From the NCBI GenBank assembly GCA_020024155.1, contig JAHHUE010000005.1, positions 1 through 49,662 of the forward strand: a stretch of 49,662 bases of DNA. The letters are read 5' to 3'. The notes under the pieces are model-generated. The model was given only the letters and a program-made list of their open reading frames with translations, had not been told where the DNA came from and did not search any database. Source of the DNA: Oscillospiraceae bacterium. GTDB lineage: Bacteria > Bacillota > Clostridia > Oscillospirales > Ruminococcaceae. Shown here piece by piece: positions 41,964-49,662 of the stretch. The position numbers and the translations under genes were made by a program. Numbering within the stretch: position 1 is the first letter of the stretch; every line of letters begins with the position of its first letter.

Positions 41964-43265
41964 ATGAAAAAAATTATTTCTTTACTTGTAGCAGCTGCAA
42001 TGTGCATCTCTATGGTAGCATGTGGCGGTGGCGAAGAAAAACCATCTTCTGACGGAGGAAACAACGGGTCAGAAACAGCAATCACACTTTGGACATATCC
42101 AGTTGGTAAATTTGGCGACGAAGCAACAGTTAAAGGCTTTATCGAAAAATTCAACGAAAAACATCCAGACATTAAAGTTAAAGTAGAATTCCTTAGCTAC
42201 AAAGATGGTGATAACCAGGTTACAGCAGCTCTTGAAGCTGGCACAGCACCAGACCTTATTCTTGAAGGTCCAGAAAGACTTGTTTCTAACTGGGGCGTTA
42301 AAGGTAAAATGGTAGACATCTCAGACCTTTGGAAAGATACAAAAGATGACATTGATGCACAAAGTACAGCTATTGCAGCTGCATGTAGCAATAATGGAGT
42401 TTACTATGAATATCCATTCTGTATGACAACTCACTGTATGGCTATCAACTATGATGTATTTGAAAAAGCTGATGCTTTAAAATACCTCGATCTTGAAAAT
42501 CGTACATGGACAACAGAAAACTTTGTAAAAGCTCTTGAAGCAGTTAAAGCTTCTGGTCTTATTCCAGAAACTGGTGTTGTATACTGCGGTGGTCAGGGTG
42601 GTGACCAAGGTACTCGTGCTTTGGTAACTAATCTCTACTCAGCACAGTTTACAAACCCAGAACATACAAAATATGTTATTGACGAAGCTAATGGTATTAA
42701 AGGCCTTCAACTTATTAAGGATTTGGTAGAAAAAGGCACATTGAGCTACGATGCAGGTATCCAAGCTGCTGAAGAACTTCAATTGTTTGCACAGGGTACA
42801 GCAGCAATGTCTTTCTGCTGGAATGCAGCAAACGAAGCTAACTACGCAAGTCAAGTTAACTTTAAACCATATGCAATGGCTTTCCCATCAGATGATGGCA
42901 AACCAGAACTTGCAGGCGGTATCTGGGGATTTGGTATCTTTGATAACGGCGACCAAGCAAGAATCGATGCATCTAAAGAATTTATCAAATTTATTTGCGA
43001 TGACGAAGTTCAAGGCAAAGAATCTGTTAAAGCAACTGGCTTCTTCCCAGTTAAAGCTTCATACGGCAATGTATACGAAGGTACAGCTGATGAAGAAAGA
43101 ATGTCTGGTTACACAGATATGATGAAATATCTTGGCGACTACTACAATGTAACTCCAAACTGGACAGAACAAAGAACAGCTTGGTGGAATATGCTTCAAT
43201 CAATTTTCTCAGGTAAATCTGTAGAAGAAGCTACTGCAGCATACACATCACAAGTTAACAAATAA
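41964..43265 (+). CDS. Sugar ABC transporter substrate-binding lipoprotein
   Basis: The 433-residue family 1 binding protein has lipobox VACG near residue 20, then a flexible Gly/Ser linker and the two-lobe fold (ITLWTYPVGKFGDE; ALEAGTAPDLILEGPERL). It captures a sugar outside the membrane and hands it to the two permeases encoded next. Its codons are richer in C-ending forms than its neighbours, as expected for strong expression. Sialic acid is the likely substrate from context (nanA, epimerase, YhcH), but binding residues cannot be judged by eye. A strong hairpin follows the stop. Confidence 0.92.
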   Translation: MKKIISLLVAAAMCISMVACGGGEEKPSSDGGNNGSETAITLWTYPVGKFGDEATVKGFIEKFNEKHPDIKVKVEFLSYKDGDNQVTAALEAGTAPDLILEGPERLVSNWGVKGKMVDISDLWKDTKDDIDAQSTAIAAACSNNGVYYEYPFCMTTHCMAINYDVFEKADALKYLDLENRTWTTENFVKALEAVKASGLIPETGVVYCGGQGGDQGTRALVTNLYSAQFTNPEHTKYVIDEANGIKGLQLIKDLVEKGTLSYDAGIQAAEELQLFAQGTAAMSFCWNAANEANYASQVNFKPYAMAFPSDDGKPELAGGIWGFGIFDNGDQARIDASKEFIKFICDDEVQGKESVKATGFFPVKASYGNVYEGTADEERMSGYTDMMKYLGDYYNVTPNWTEQRTAWWNMLQSIFSGKSVEEATAAYTSQVNK

Positions 43266-43306
43266 TATTTAACAAAAGATGATAAAAACTTAAAAATAAA
43301 CGCAGG

Positions 43307-43347
43307 AATGCGCCCGCTCCCAAAAGTGGGGGTTGGGCGCATTTTCT
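43307..43347 (+). terminator. GC-rich intercistronic hairpin (partial terminator)
   Basis: AATGCGCCC (43307-43315) pairs with GGGCGCATT (43335-43343), and the stem continues inward to a 6-nt loop, giving about 15 bp. The T run is short. Such hairpins after binding-protein genes commonly raise their level over the permeases. Confidence 0.7.
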
Positions 43348-43375
43348 AAACAAAGAAGATAAAGGGGGAGTAAGA

Positions 43376-44278
43376 GTGCCAAAAGGAAGAACATTAGAAC
43401 CACGAAGCAAGGCACTTGCAAGACAAGAAACTATTTCAGCATATCTTTTCTTGCTACCATCATTGCTGTTTTTTATAACATTCGTTATAGTTCCTATGTT
43501 TATGTGTATATTTAACAGCTTTTTCGATTACACATCAACAAGCTTTTCATTTACAGGATTTGATAACTACATAAGAATGTGGAAAGACCCCGTATTTATA
43601 AAAGCTTTAAAAAATACTGTACTTATAGTAATTGTTTCAGTACCGGCAGTTATGATATTTTCACTATGGGTTGCATCAGCTATTTATAAGATGAACTCAT
43701 TTGCATTATCATTCTATCGTTGTATATTCTATCTTCCAGTTGTAACTGGTTCCGTAGCAGTTACAGTTGTATGGAAATGGATGTTCAACAAATATACAGG
43801 TGTATTTAACTACGTTTTGGGTACAACCGGTGTAATTGACCAGAATATAAGCTGGCTTGGTGATGAAAGATTTGCTATCTGGTGTATTATTCTTATTTTG
43901 TTTACAACATCAATTGGACAACCAATTGTTCTTTATGTTTCTGCATTGGGGAATGTTGATAAAACTCTTGTTGAAGCTGCACAGGTTGACGGTGCAACAG
44001 ATATGCAGACATTCTGGAAAATTAAATGGCCATCAATTATGCCAACAACACTTTATGTTATTGTTATTACAACAATTAACAGTTTCCAGTGTTTCGCACT
44101 TATCGAATTGTTGACATCAGGTGGTCCAAATGATTCAACACAGACAATAATGTACTATATTTACTATGTAGTATTTAAACTTGACCAGTTCGGTTATGGT
44201 AATGCAATGGGTGTAATACTTGCAATTATCATTGCAATATTCTCAGCAATTCAATTTAAATTTGGTTCACAGAAATAA
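43376..44278 (+). CDS. ABC sugar permease, MalF/UgpA type
   Basis: The 300-residue inner-membrane protein has six predicted helices and the EAA loop VEAAQVDGATDMQTFWKIKW, which contacts the ATPase. It forms the channel with the next permease. GTG is the start, 6 bp after GGGGGAG. The gap to the second permease is 15 bp. Confidence 0.93.
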   Translation: MPKGRTLEPRSKALARQETISAYLFLLPSLLFFITFVIVPMFMCIFNSFFDYTSTSFSFTGFDNYIRMWKDPVFIKALKNTVLIVIVSVPAVMIFSLWVASAIYKMNSFALSFYRCIFYLPVVTGSVAVTVVWKWMFNKYTGVFNYVLGTTGVIDQNISWLGDERFAIWCIILILFTTSIGQPIVLYVSALGNVDKTLVEAAQVDGATDMQTFWKIKWPSIMPTTLYVIVITTINSFQCFALIELLTSGGPNDSTQTIMYYIYYVVFKLDQFGYGNAMGVILAIIIAIFSAIQFKFGSQK

Positions 44279-44293
44279 GGAGGGAGCAATAAT

Positions 44294-45124
44294 ATGAACG
44301 CTAATAAAAAAGCAACACCATATAGAGTTATAACAGCTATTGCTCTTGCAATACTGGCAGTTTTATTCACATTCCCTCTTTATTGGATTATTACAGGTTC
44401 ACTTAAAGATGCGGCAGCAATAAATAGTGTAGTTCCACAGTGGTTTCCACTTGCTCCTACACTTGACAACTATGTAAGATTGTTTGCAAAACCTTCTGTA
44501 AGATGGTTGCTTAATACAGTTATAATGGCAGTTGCAGCAATGGTACTTACTTGTTTAACATCTTCTTTGGCAGGTTATGCTTTGGCAAAGAAAAGATTTA
44601 CAGGCAGACAATTATTATTCTCATTGATGGTTTGTGCAATGGCACTTCCAAAACAAGTTATTCTTATTCCTTTGCTTAAAGAAATGGCATTTTTCAACTT
44701 GCATGACACACTTTGGGCAGTTATTCTTCCAACAGTTGGTTGGCCTTTTGGTGTATTCCTTATGAAACAGTTTTCTGAGAATATTCCAACAGAAATGCTT
44801 GAAGCTGCAAGAATTGATGGTGCAGGAGAAGTTCGCACATTTACAAATATCGTATTTCCAATGATTAAACCAGGCGTTGGCGCATTGGCAATATTTACAT
44901 TCATCAACTCTTGGAATGACTATTTCTTACAGTTGATTATGCTTAATTCTTCAAAATCACTTACAATATCTCTTGGTATTGCAAAAATGCAAGCTGAAAT
45001 GGCAACTGACTATGGTCTTATTATGGCTGGTGCAGCTTTGGCAGCAGTACCAATTATAACAGTATTCCTTATGTTCCAGTCCTACTTTACACAAGGTATC
45101 ACAATGGGTGCAGTAAAAGGATAA
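44294..45124 (+). CDS. ABC sugar permease, MalG/UgpE type
   Basis: The 276-residue partner permease has six helices, an N-terminal FPLYWIITGSLKDAA region typical of the MalG family, and the EAA loop LEAARIDGAGEVRTF. AAGGAGG lies close before the ATG. NanA follows after 47 bp in the same direction, so transport and first catabolic step are probably co-expressed. Confidence 0.93.
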   Translation: MNANKKATPYRVITAIALAILAVLFTFPLYWIITGSLKDAAAINSVVPQWFPLAPTLDNYVRLFAKPSVRWLLNTVIMAVAAMVLTCLTSSLAGYALAKKRFTGRQLLFSLMVCAMALPKQVILIPLLKEMAFFNLHDTLWAVILPTVGWPFGVFLMKQFSENIPTEMLEAARIDGAGEVRTFTNIVFPMIKPGVGALAIFTFINSWNDYFLQLIMLNSSKSLTISLGIAKMQAEMATDYGLIMAGAALAAVPIITVFLMFQSYFTQGITMGAVKG

Positions 45125-45171
45125 GAATTGTATAAAAAATTAAACATTGAAAATATGGGGGAGGCAAAAAA

Positions 45172-46080
45172 ATGAATACCCAAAAATATCAAGGAATTAT
45201 CCCTGCATTTTATGCAGCATATGATAAAGAAGGCAATATAAATGCGGAAGCAGTTGAAAAACTTGCAATATATCTTGCAGATAAAGGTGTAAGAGGTCTT
45301 TATGTTGGCGGCTCTTCTGGTGAATGTATTTATCAAAGTGTAGAAGAAAGAAAACTAGTTCTTGAACATGTTATGAAAGCTCTTGAAGGAAGAGATGTAA
45401 CAGTTATTGCTCATGTTGCTTGTAACAATACAAAAGATAGTAAAGAACTTGCTGCACATGCAGAAAGTCTTGGTGTTGATGCAATTGCATCTATTCCACC
45501 GATTTATTTTAAATTGCCTGAATATGCAATAGCAGATTACTGGAATTCAATGTCAGCATCTGCTCCAAATACAGATTTTATAATTTATAACATTCCACAG
45601 CTTGCAGGTGTTGCTCTTACACCATCATTGGTTGATGAAATGCGTAAAAATCCAAAAGTTATTGGTGTAAAAAACTCATCTATGCCAGTGCAAGACATTC
45701 AAATGTGGGTTGATAAAGGTTGTATAACATTTAATGGACCAGACGAACAATTGCTTTCAGGTCTTGCAGCTGGTGCAGTTGGTGGCATTGGTGGTACATA
45801 TGCAGTTATGCCAGAACTTTATGTTAAAATCTATGAACTTTATCACAAAGGTGAAATGGAAACAGCAAGAAAAATACAAAATGATTGCTGTAACATAATC
45901 TGTAAAATGTGCTCAGGTAAAGGCAATTTGTATGCTATTATGAAAGAAATACTCAGACTTCAAGGCGGTCCAGACCTTGGTGGTGTTAGAGAACCATTGT
46001 TCAACCTTGTAGAATCTGATAAAGCAGTTGCACAAGAATCTTATGAAATGATAGAAAAAGCTAAAAAAGAATATCTTTAA
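45172..46080 (+). CDS. nanA: N-acetylneuraminate lyase
   Basis: The 302-residue DHDPS-family aldolase cleaves sialic acid to N-acetylmannosamine and pyruvate. GLYVGGSSGECIYQS (residues 42-56) is the substrate-carboxylate motif of NanA. Tyr139 in IYNIPQLAG and Lys167 in GVKNSS correspond to the catalytic Tyr137 and Schiff-base Lys165 of E. coli NanA. GGGGGAGG precedes the ATG. The product ManNAc fits the AGE-family epimerase encoded upstream. Related aldolases share the fold, but the SSGE sequence and context favour NanA. Confidence 0.92.
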   Translation: MNTQKYQGIIPAFYAAYDKEGNINAEAVEKLAIYLADKGVRGLYVGGSSGECIYQSVEERKLVLEHVMKALEGRDVTVIAHVACNNTKDSKELAAHAESLGVDAIASIPPIYFKLPEYAIADYWNSMSASAPNTDFIIYNIPQLAGVALTPSLVDEMRKNPKVIGVKNSSMPVQDIQMWVDKGCITFNGPDEQLLSGLAAGAVGGIGGTYAVMPELYVKIYELYHKGEMETARKIQNDCCNIICKMCSGKGNLYAIMKEILRLQGGPDLGGVREPLFNLVESDKAVAQESYEMIEKAKKEYL

Positions 46081-46100
46081 GAAATAATTTAATCAAAGTT

Positions 46101-46133
46101 ACGGGGAGCAACTCCTTTTTTATTGCTCCCTGT
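46101..46133 (+). other. Hairpin after nanA
   Basis: ACGGGGAGCAA (46101-46111) pairs with TTGCTCCCTGT (46123-46133) with one wobble pair. No T run follows, so it may stabilise or process the message rather than end it. Confidence 0.55.
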
Positions 46134-46140
46134 ATTAAAA

Positions 46141-46261
46141 AGAAGGAGGAATTCCGTATTCGGCGGTGCGGTAGTATGGAGATTTACCGTAATGTTTCAG
46201 AAGTTTCGCTCTTCTGAGGCGAGGTATATAAGCGGAGGCAAGTATATCACGATAAAAATAT
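46141..46261 (+). promoter_or_regulatory. GC-rich structured leader before the ATPase gene
   Basis: This stretch is about 46% G+C by hand count, far above its surroundings. It can form GCGGTA/TACCGT (from 46168) and TCAGAAG/CTTCTGA (from about 46198) hairpins, and a weak TATATA/TATAT stem that would hold GGAGG in its loop. GGAGG ends about 21 nt before the ATG, too far for normal initiation, and an earlier GAAGGAGG at 46142-46149 starts the block. I match it to no known riboswitch. Confidence 0.4.
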
Positions 46262-47377
46262 ATGTCCACAGTTTCACTTAAAAATGTAAAAAAGATTTAT
46301 GAAGGTAATGTAACAGCAGTTCATGGTTTTAATCTTGAAATTGCAGATAAAGAATTTATCGTTTTGGTAGGTCCATCAGGTTGTGGTAAGTCTACAACTT
46401 TGAGAATGATTGCAGGTCTTGAAGAAATTTCAGAAGGTGACCTTATCATTGATGGAAATCGTGTAAATGAAGTTCATCCAAAAGATAGAGATATAGCAAT
46501 GGTTTTCCAAAGTTATGCTTTGTATCCACATATGACTGTTTATGAAAATATGGCTTTTGCACTTACACTTAGAAAAGTGCCAAAAGATGTTATTGATAAA
46601 AAAGTTAGAGAAGCAGCTGAAATTCTTGGTATTACAGATTATCTTGAAAGAAAACCAAAAGCTTTGTCAGGTGGTCAACGTCAGCGTGTTGCAATTGGTC
46701 GTGCTATTGTTCGTGAACCAAAAGTATTCCTTATGGACGAACCTCTTTCTAACTTGGATGCTAAATTGCGTAACCAAATGAGAGCAGAAATTATCAAACT
46801 TCGTCAAAGAATAGATACAACATTTATCTATGTTACACATGACCAGACAGAAGCTATGACACTTGGTGACCGTATTGTTATTATGAAAGATGGTTATATA
46901 ATGCAAATTGGTACACCACAAGAAGTTTTTGACCATCCACAAAATATTTTTGTTGCTGGATTTATTGGTATGCCACAGATGAACTTCTTTGATGCACAAC
47001 TCAATAAAAATGGTTCAAATTATACAGTTGATGTATATGGTGTAAATGTTCCTGTTGATGAAGAAATTGCAAAACAACTTGCTGCAAATGGTGCAGAAAG
47101 TCAGCCTATTGTTCTTGGCGTTCGTCCAGAGCATATTAACTTTACACAGGGAAGCAATAAATCACTCAAAGGTAAAGTTTCTGTTTGTGAAATGATGGGT
47201 AGTGAATATCACTTACATGTTACAACAGCAGATAAAGATGTTGTTCTTCGTGTACCAACTCAAGACCTTCCAAAAGAATTTGCAAATGGTATTCCTTATG
47301 GTGTTGAAATCAACTACGAATTTAGACCATCTTGTATGCATTTGTTTAATAAAGAAACAGAAAAGAATTTGATATAA
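46262..47377 (+). CDS. Sugar ABC transporter ATP-binding protein, MsmX/UgpC type
   Basis: The 371-residue ATPase has Walker A GPSGCGKST, Q-loop, signature LSGGQRQR, Walker B VFLMDEPLSNLDAKLR and the H-loop in YVTHDQTEAM. A C-terminal regulatory/TOBE region follows from about residue 240. This class often energises several sugar importers. It lies 181 bp after nanA, with a structured leader between, and its start lacks a close ribosome binding site. A strong terminator follows. Confidence 0.94.
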   Translation: MSTVSLKNVKKIYEGNVTAVHGFNLEIADKEFIVLVGPSGCGKSTTLRMIAGLEEISEGDLIIDGNRVNEVHPKDRDIAMVFQSYALYPHMTVYENMAFALTLRKVPKDVIDKKVREAAEILGITDYLERKPKALSGGQRQRVAIGRAIVREPKVFLMDEPLSNLDAKLRNQMRAEIIKLRQRIDTTFIYVTHDQTEAMTLGDRIVIMKDGYIMQIGTPQEVFDHPQNIFVAGFIGMPQMNFFDAQLNKNGSNYTVDVYGVNVPVDEEIAKQLAANGAESQPIVLGVRPEHINFTQGSNKSLKGKVSVCEMMGSEYHLHVTTADKDVVLRVPTQDLPKEFANGIPYGVEINYEFRPSCMHLFNKETEKNLI

Positions 47378-47389
47378 TTAAAACACCTC

Positions 47390-47437
47390 AGAGCACTGGG
47401 ATATTTATTTTGTAATAAGTATCCCAGTGCTTTTTGT
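47390..47437 (+). terminator. Terminator after the ATPase gene
   Basis: AGCACTGGGATA (47392-47403) pairs with TATCCCAGTGCT (47420-47431), followed by TTTTG. Confidence 0.88.
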
Positions 47438-47555
47438 CTTAAATAAGTTAATAGATAAAATTTATATAAACAACATAATATTGGCTTATATAATTGTTTT
47501 AATTTATAAAATGATTACTTATGTGTATTGTTAAATAAAAATTGGAGAATAAAAA

Positions 47556-47841
47556 GTGAACAAAGAAAAACTTAATTGCTTTACTAAAGATAATAGAATT
47601 GATTGTGAATCAAAAAGTTATGCACTGGAATGGTTGACTGCAATAACTCAAATATTCACTATTATAGGTATTTTAAAGAAAAATTCTACGTGAAAAGGGA
47701 AGTTTATCTATCTTGTTTTTCTCAGTGGCATTTACCTTATTTTATAAGGGCAAAATTTACAATGAAAAAATATATAAAGTAATAGGAATAGTTTTATTTA
47801 CAATAGGTGTTGTTTTATTGTTGTGGTTTGGAATTTTATAA
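47556..47841 (+). pseudogene. Broken small membrane-protein gene
   Basis: GTG at 47556 follows TTGGAG with good spacing and opens a 45-codon frame with a hydrophobic end (TAITQIFTIIGIL) that stops at 47693. From about 47692 another frame encodes two hydrophobic segments (SLSILFFSVAFTLFY and IGIVLFTIGVVLLLWFGIL), with no good start, to a TAA at 47839-47841. Together they look like one frameshifted protein of about 95 residues. The family is not recognised. This accounts for most of the long gap between the ATPase and symporter genes. Confidence 0.5.
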
Positions 47842-47860
47842 TAAATATATTTTAAATATA

Positions 47861-47898
47861 AAAACTGTCACTAGCTGGAACTGGTGACAGTTTTTTGT
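47861..47898 (+). terminator. Terminator before the symporter gene
   Basis: AAAACTGTCAC and GTGACAGTTTT form a stem followed by a T run. Confidence 0.8.
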
Positions 47899-47990
47899 AA
47901 AAATATAGTAATATTTTGTTTAAGCTTTTTCTAACTATGGTATAATAATAAAATATGTTAAAAAAGTAAAAAGGTAAAGGAGAATGAGTT

Positions 47991-49523
47991 ATGTTAAACA
48001 CACAACTCTGGATTTCTGCCGTTATAATCATTTATCTTTGTTTTGTTATTATAACAGGGATAATGATTGGACGCCGAAGTAAGAAAGGTTCAGAAGGTTT
48101 TTATTTGGGTGGAAGAAGTATGGGACCACTTGTTACAGCGATGAGTGCAGAAGCAAGTGATATGTCATCCTGGCTTTTAATGGGGTTACCAGGTCTTGCA
48201 TATCTTAGTGGGGTTGCAGATGCATCTTGGACAGCTATTGGCCTTGCAATTGGTACATATCTCAATTTTTTATTTGTAGCAAAAAGAATTCGTCGTTATA
48301 GCATACAATTAAATGCAATAACAATTCCATCATTTATATCTAAAAGATATGGTGAGAAAAAGCCGATAATTATGTGCATTTCCTCTTTAATTATTTTGGT
48401 TTTCTTTATTCCATATGTAGCATCAGGACTTGCAGCAATAGGCAAGCTTTTTAATAGCATTTTTGGCTGGAATTATATGGTTGCAGTTATTGTTGGTGCA
48501 ATTGTCATTATAAGTTATACATCTGTTGGTGGATTTAGTGCAGTTGCTACTATGGATTTAATTCAATCTATTATTATGTCACTTGCTTTGGTTGTAATAA
48601 CAGCATTTGGAATATATCAAGCAGGTGGAATGCAGACTATTATTGAAAATTCAAAAGAATTACCAGGATATTTAAGCTTTTTTCAAGTACATAATTCAGT
48701 TACAAATAGCGCAGAACCTTATAGTATATTAAATATTTTTTCTATGATTGCATGGGGACTTGGCTATTTTGGTATGCCACATATTCTTGTTAGATTTATG
48801 GCTTGCAGAGATGAAGAAGGGCTTAAACTTTCTCGTCGCATAGCTTGTATATGGATGATAATTTCAATGACAGTGTCAGTTGGTATTGGTTTAATTGGAT
48901 ACAGTGTTTCAAAAGCAGGCAAAATTCCTATGCTTGAAGGAAGTAACTCTGAAACAGTTATTGTTAAGATTACACAATTACTTTCTTCATATGGTGTTAT
49001 ACCTGCAATATTAGCTGGTATGATTTTGGCAGGAATTTTAGCAGCAACTATGTCAACTGCTGACTCTCAACTTTTAGCAGCATCATCAGCATTTTCAGAA
49101 AATATGTTGCAGGATGTTTTTGGAATTAAAATTACATCAAAACAAACAATGAAAATTGCAAGGTTTACAGTAATTTTTATTGCAATTATAGCAGTATTTC
49201 TTGCGTCAGACCCTAATAGTAGTATTTTTGAAATTGTATCATTTGCGTGGGCTGGTTTTGGTGCTACATTTGGTCCAGTAATTTTATTTGCGTTATTCTG
49301 GAAAAGAAGTAATAGTCAAGGCATTCTTGCAGGGTTGATTACTGGTGGTACAATGGTTTTTGTATGGAAGTTTGTAATAAGTCAAATTGGTGGAATATTT
49401 GGCATTTATGAATTACTTCCAGCATTTATATGTGCAAGCATTGTAATTATTATTGTTTCTCTTGCAACAAAAGCACCTGAAAAAGAAATAATTGAACAAT
49501 TTGAGTTGTACACTAAAAAATAA
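47991..49523 (+). CDS. putP: Sodium/solute symporter, PutP (proline) type
   Basis: The 510-residue SSS-family transporter has about 13 predicted membrane helices. GFYLGGRSMGPLVTAMSAEA and SDMSSWLLMGLPGLAYLSG match PutP, the sodium/proline symporter, more closely than the sialic-acid SSS branch. AAAGGAGAA lies just before the ATG. Despite the neighbouring sialic-acid genes, it is separated from them by two terminators and probably has an independent role in proline uptake or osmotic balance. The substrate is inferred from motifs. Confidence 0.85.
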   Translation: MLNTQLWISAVIIIYLCFVIITGIMIGRRSKKGSEGFYLGGRSMGPLVTAMSAEASDMSSWLLMGLPGLAYLSGVADASWTAIGLAIGTYLNFLFVAKRIRRYSIQLNAITIPSFISKRYGEKKPIIMCISSLIILVFFIPYVASGLAAIGKLFNSIFGWNYMVAVIVGAIVIISYTSVGGFSAVATMDLIQSIIMSLALVVITAFGIYQAGGMQTIIENSKELPGYLSFFQVHNSVTNSAEPYSILNIFSMIAWGLGYFGMPHILVRFMACRDEEGLKLSRRIACIWMIISMTVSVGIGLIGYSVSKAGKIPMLEGSNSETVIVKITQLLSSYGVIPAILAGMILAGILAATMSTADSQLLAASSAFSENMLQDVFGIKITSKQTMKIARFTVIFIAIIAVFLASDPNSSIFEIVSFAWAGFGATFGPVILFALFWKRSNSQGILAGLITGGTMVFVWKFVISQIGGIFGIYELLPAFICASIVIIIVSLATKAPEKEIIEQFELYTKK

Positions 49524-49533
49524 ACTAACTAAA

Positions 49534-49572
49534 ATTTAAAGTCAGTCCGTTATTTTGGGACTGACTTTTTTG
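49534..49572 (+). terminator. Terminator after the symporter gene
   Basis: AAAGTCAGTCC (49538-49548) pairs with GGACTGACTTT (49558-49568), followed by TTTG. Confidence 0.88.
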
Positions 49573-49662
49573 TATAAATTTATTTTAATAAATAATAAAA
49601 ACATATTTATAATATAAATAATTGTAATAGATATTTTTTATACGTATAATTCACACAAAACA

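Noticed and set aside
47991..49523. Symporter as the sialic-acid transporter of the neighbouring block
   Set aside because: The N-terminal motifs match the proline symporter branch, and two terminators separate it from the sialic-acid genes.
1..49662. tRNA, rRNA, CRISPR arrays and insertion sequences
   Set aside because: No tRNA T-loop pattern, rRNA segment, regular repeat array or transposase frame was seen anywhere in the window.

Overview
The window looks like chromosomal DNA from a low-GC, strictly anaerobic, fermentative Firmicute, probably a Clostridia/Lachnospirales-type gut bacterium. The reasons are the AT-rich sequence, TTG/GTG starts with strong GGAGG ribosome binding sites, a PerR plus reverse-rubrerythrin pair, [FeFe] hydrogenases, an AdhE, a DUF4321 gene and the mreBCD-mrdA-minD-mgsA gene order. 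No rRNA, tRNA, insertion sequence or CRISPR array was found. This is a reading by eye; no search was run.

Layout. 1-4.5 kb: an unknown lipoprotein; a phage-type S24/HTH repressor divergent from a small membrane protein, with four related operators between and around them; a broken FUSC-type exporter gene; a GIY-YIG protein; and a perR-rubrerythrin operon. 4.5-7.6 kb: a large surface protein (beta-helix plus VWA) with an SPLTG sorting signal. 7.7-11.9 kb: glycogen phosphorylase and a GH13 amylase-type enzyme on the minus strand. 12.1-15.4 kb: zapA, a U32 peptidase-family gene, DUF4321 and maf. 15.6-16.8 kb: an SdpI-like gene and a lipoprotein gene lying between maf and mreB. 17.3-23.1 kb: mreB, mreC, mreD, PBP2, a lone minD and mgsA. 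23.2-28 kb: an AraC regulator divergent from a secreted, probably flavinylated reductase, then an FAD dehydrogenase behind a leader with a terminator/antiterminator.

28.2-37.5 kb, all minus strand, is a hydrogen/redox block: LysR regulator, adhE, an APH-fold phosphotransferase, a 2Fe-2S ferredoxin, a PAS-containing sensory [FeFe] hydrogenase, a SpoIIE-type phosphatase and a group B [FeFe] hydrogenase. A Rex-type box lies before adhE, and an inverted repeat overlaps a promoter before the sensory hydrogenase gene. This block is the best candidate for an incompletely described system: an H2 or redox sensor placed with a phosphatase and a kinase-fold protein beside the main ethanol-forming enzyme.

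37.6-47.4 kb is a sialic-acid/amino-sugar catabolic block: SGNH esterase, YhcH-family protein, DUF624 membrane protein, AGE-family epimerase, RpiR regulator, ABC importer (binding protein and two permeases), NanA lyase and an MsmX/UgpC-type ATPase. A repeated motif before the epimerase and binding-protein genes is a candidate RpiR operator. A short GC-rich structured leader precedes the ATPase gene. The window ends with a broken small membrane-protein gene and a PutP-type sodium symporter.
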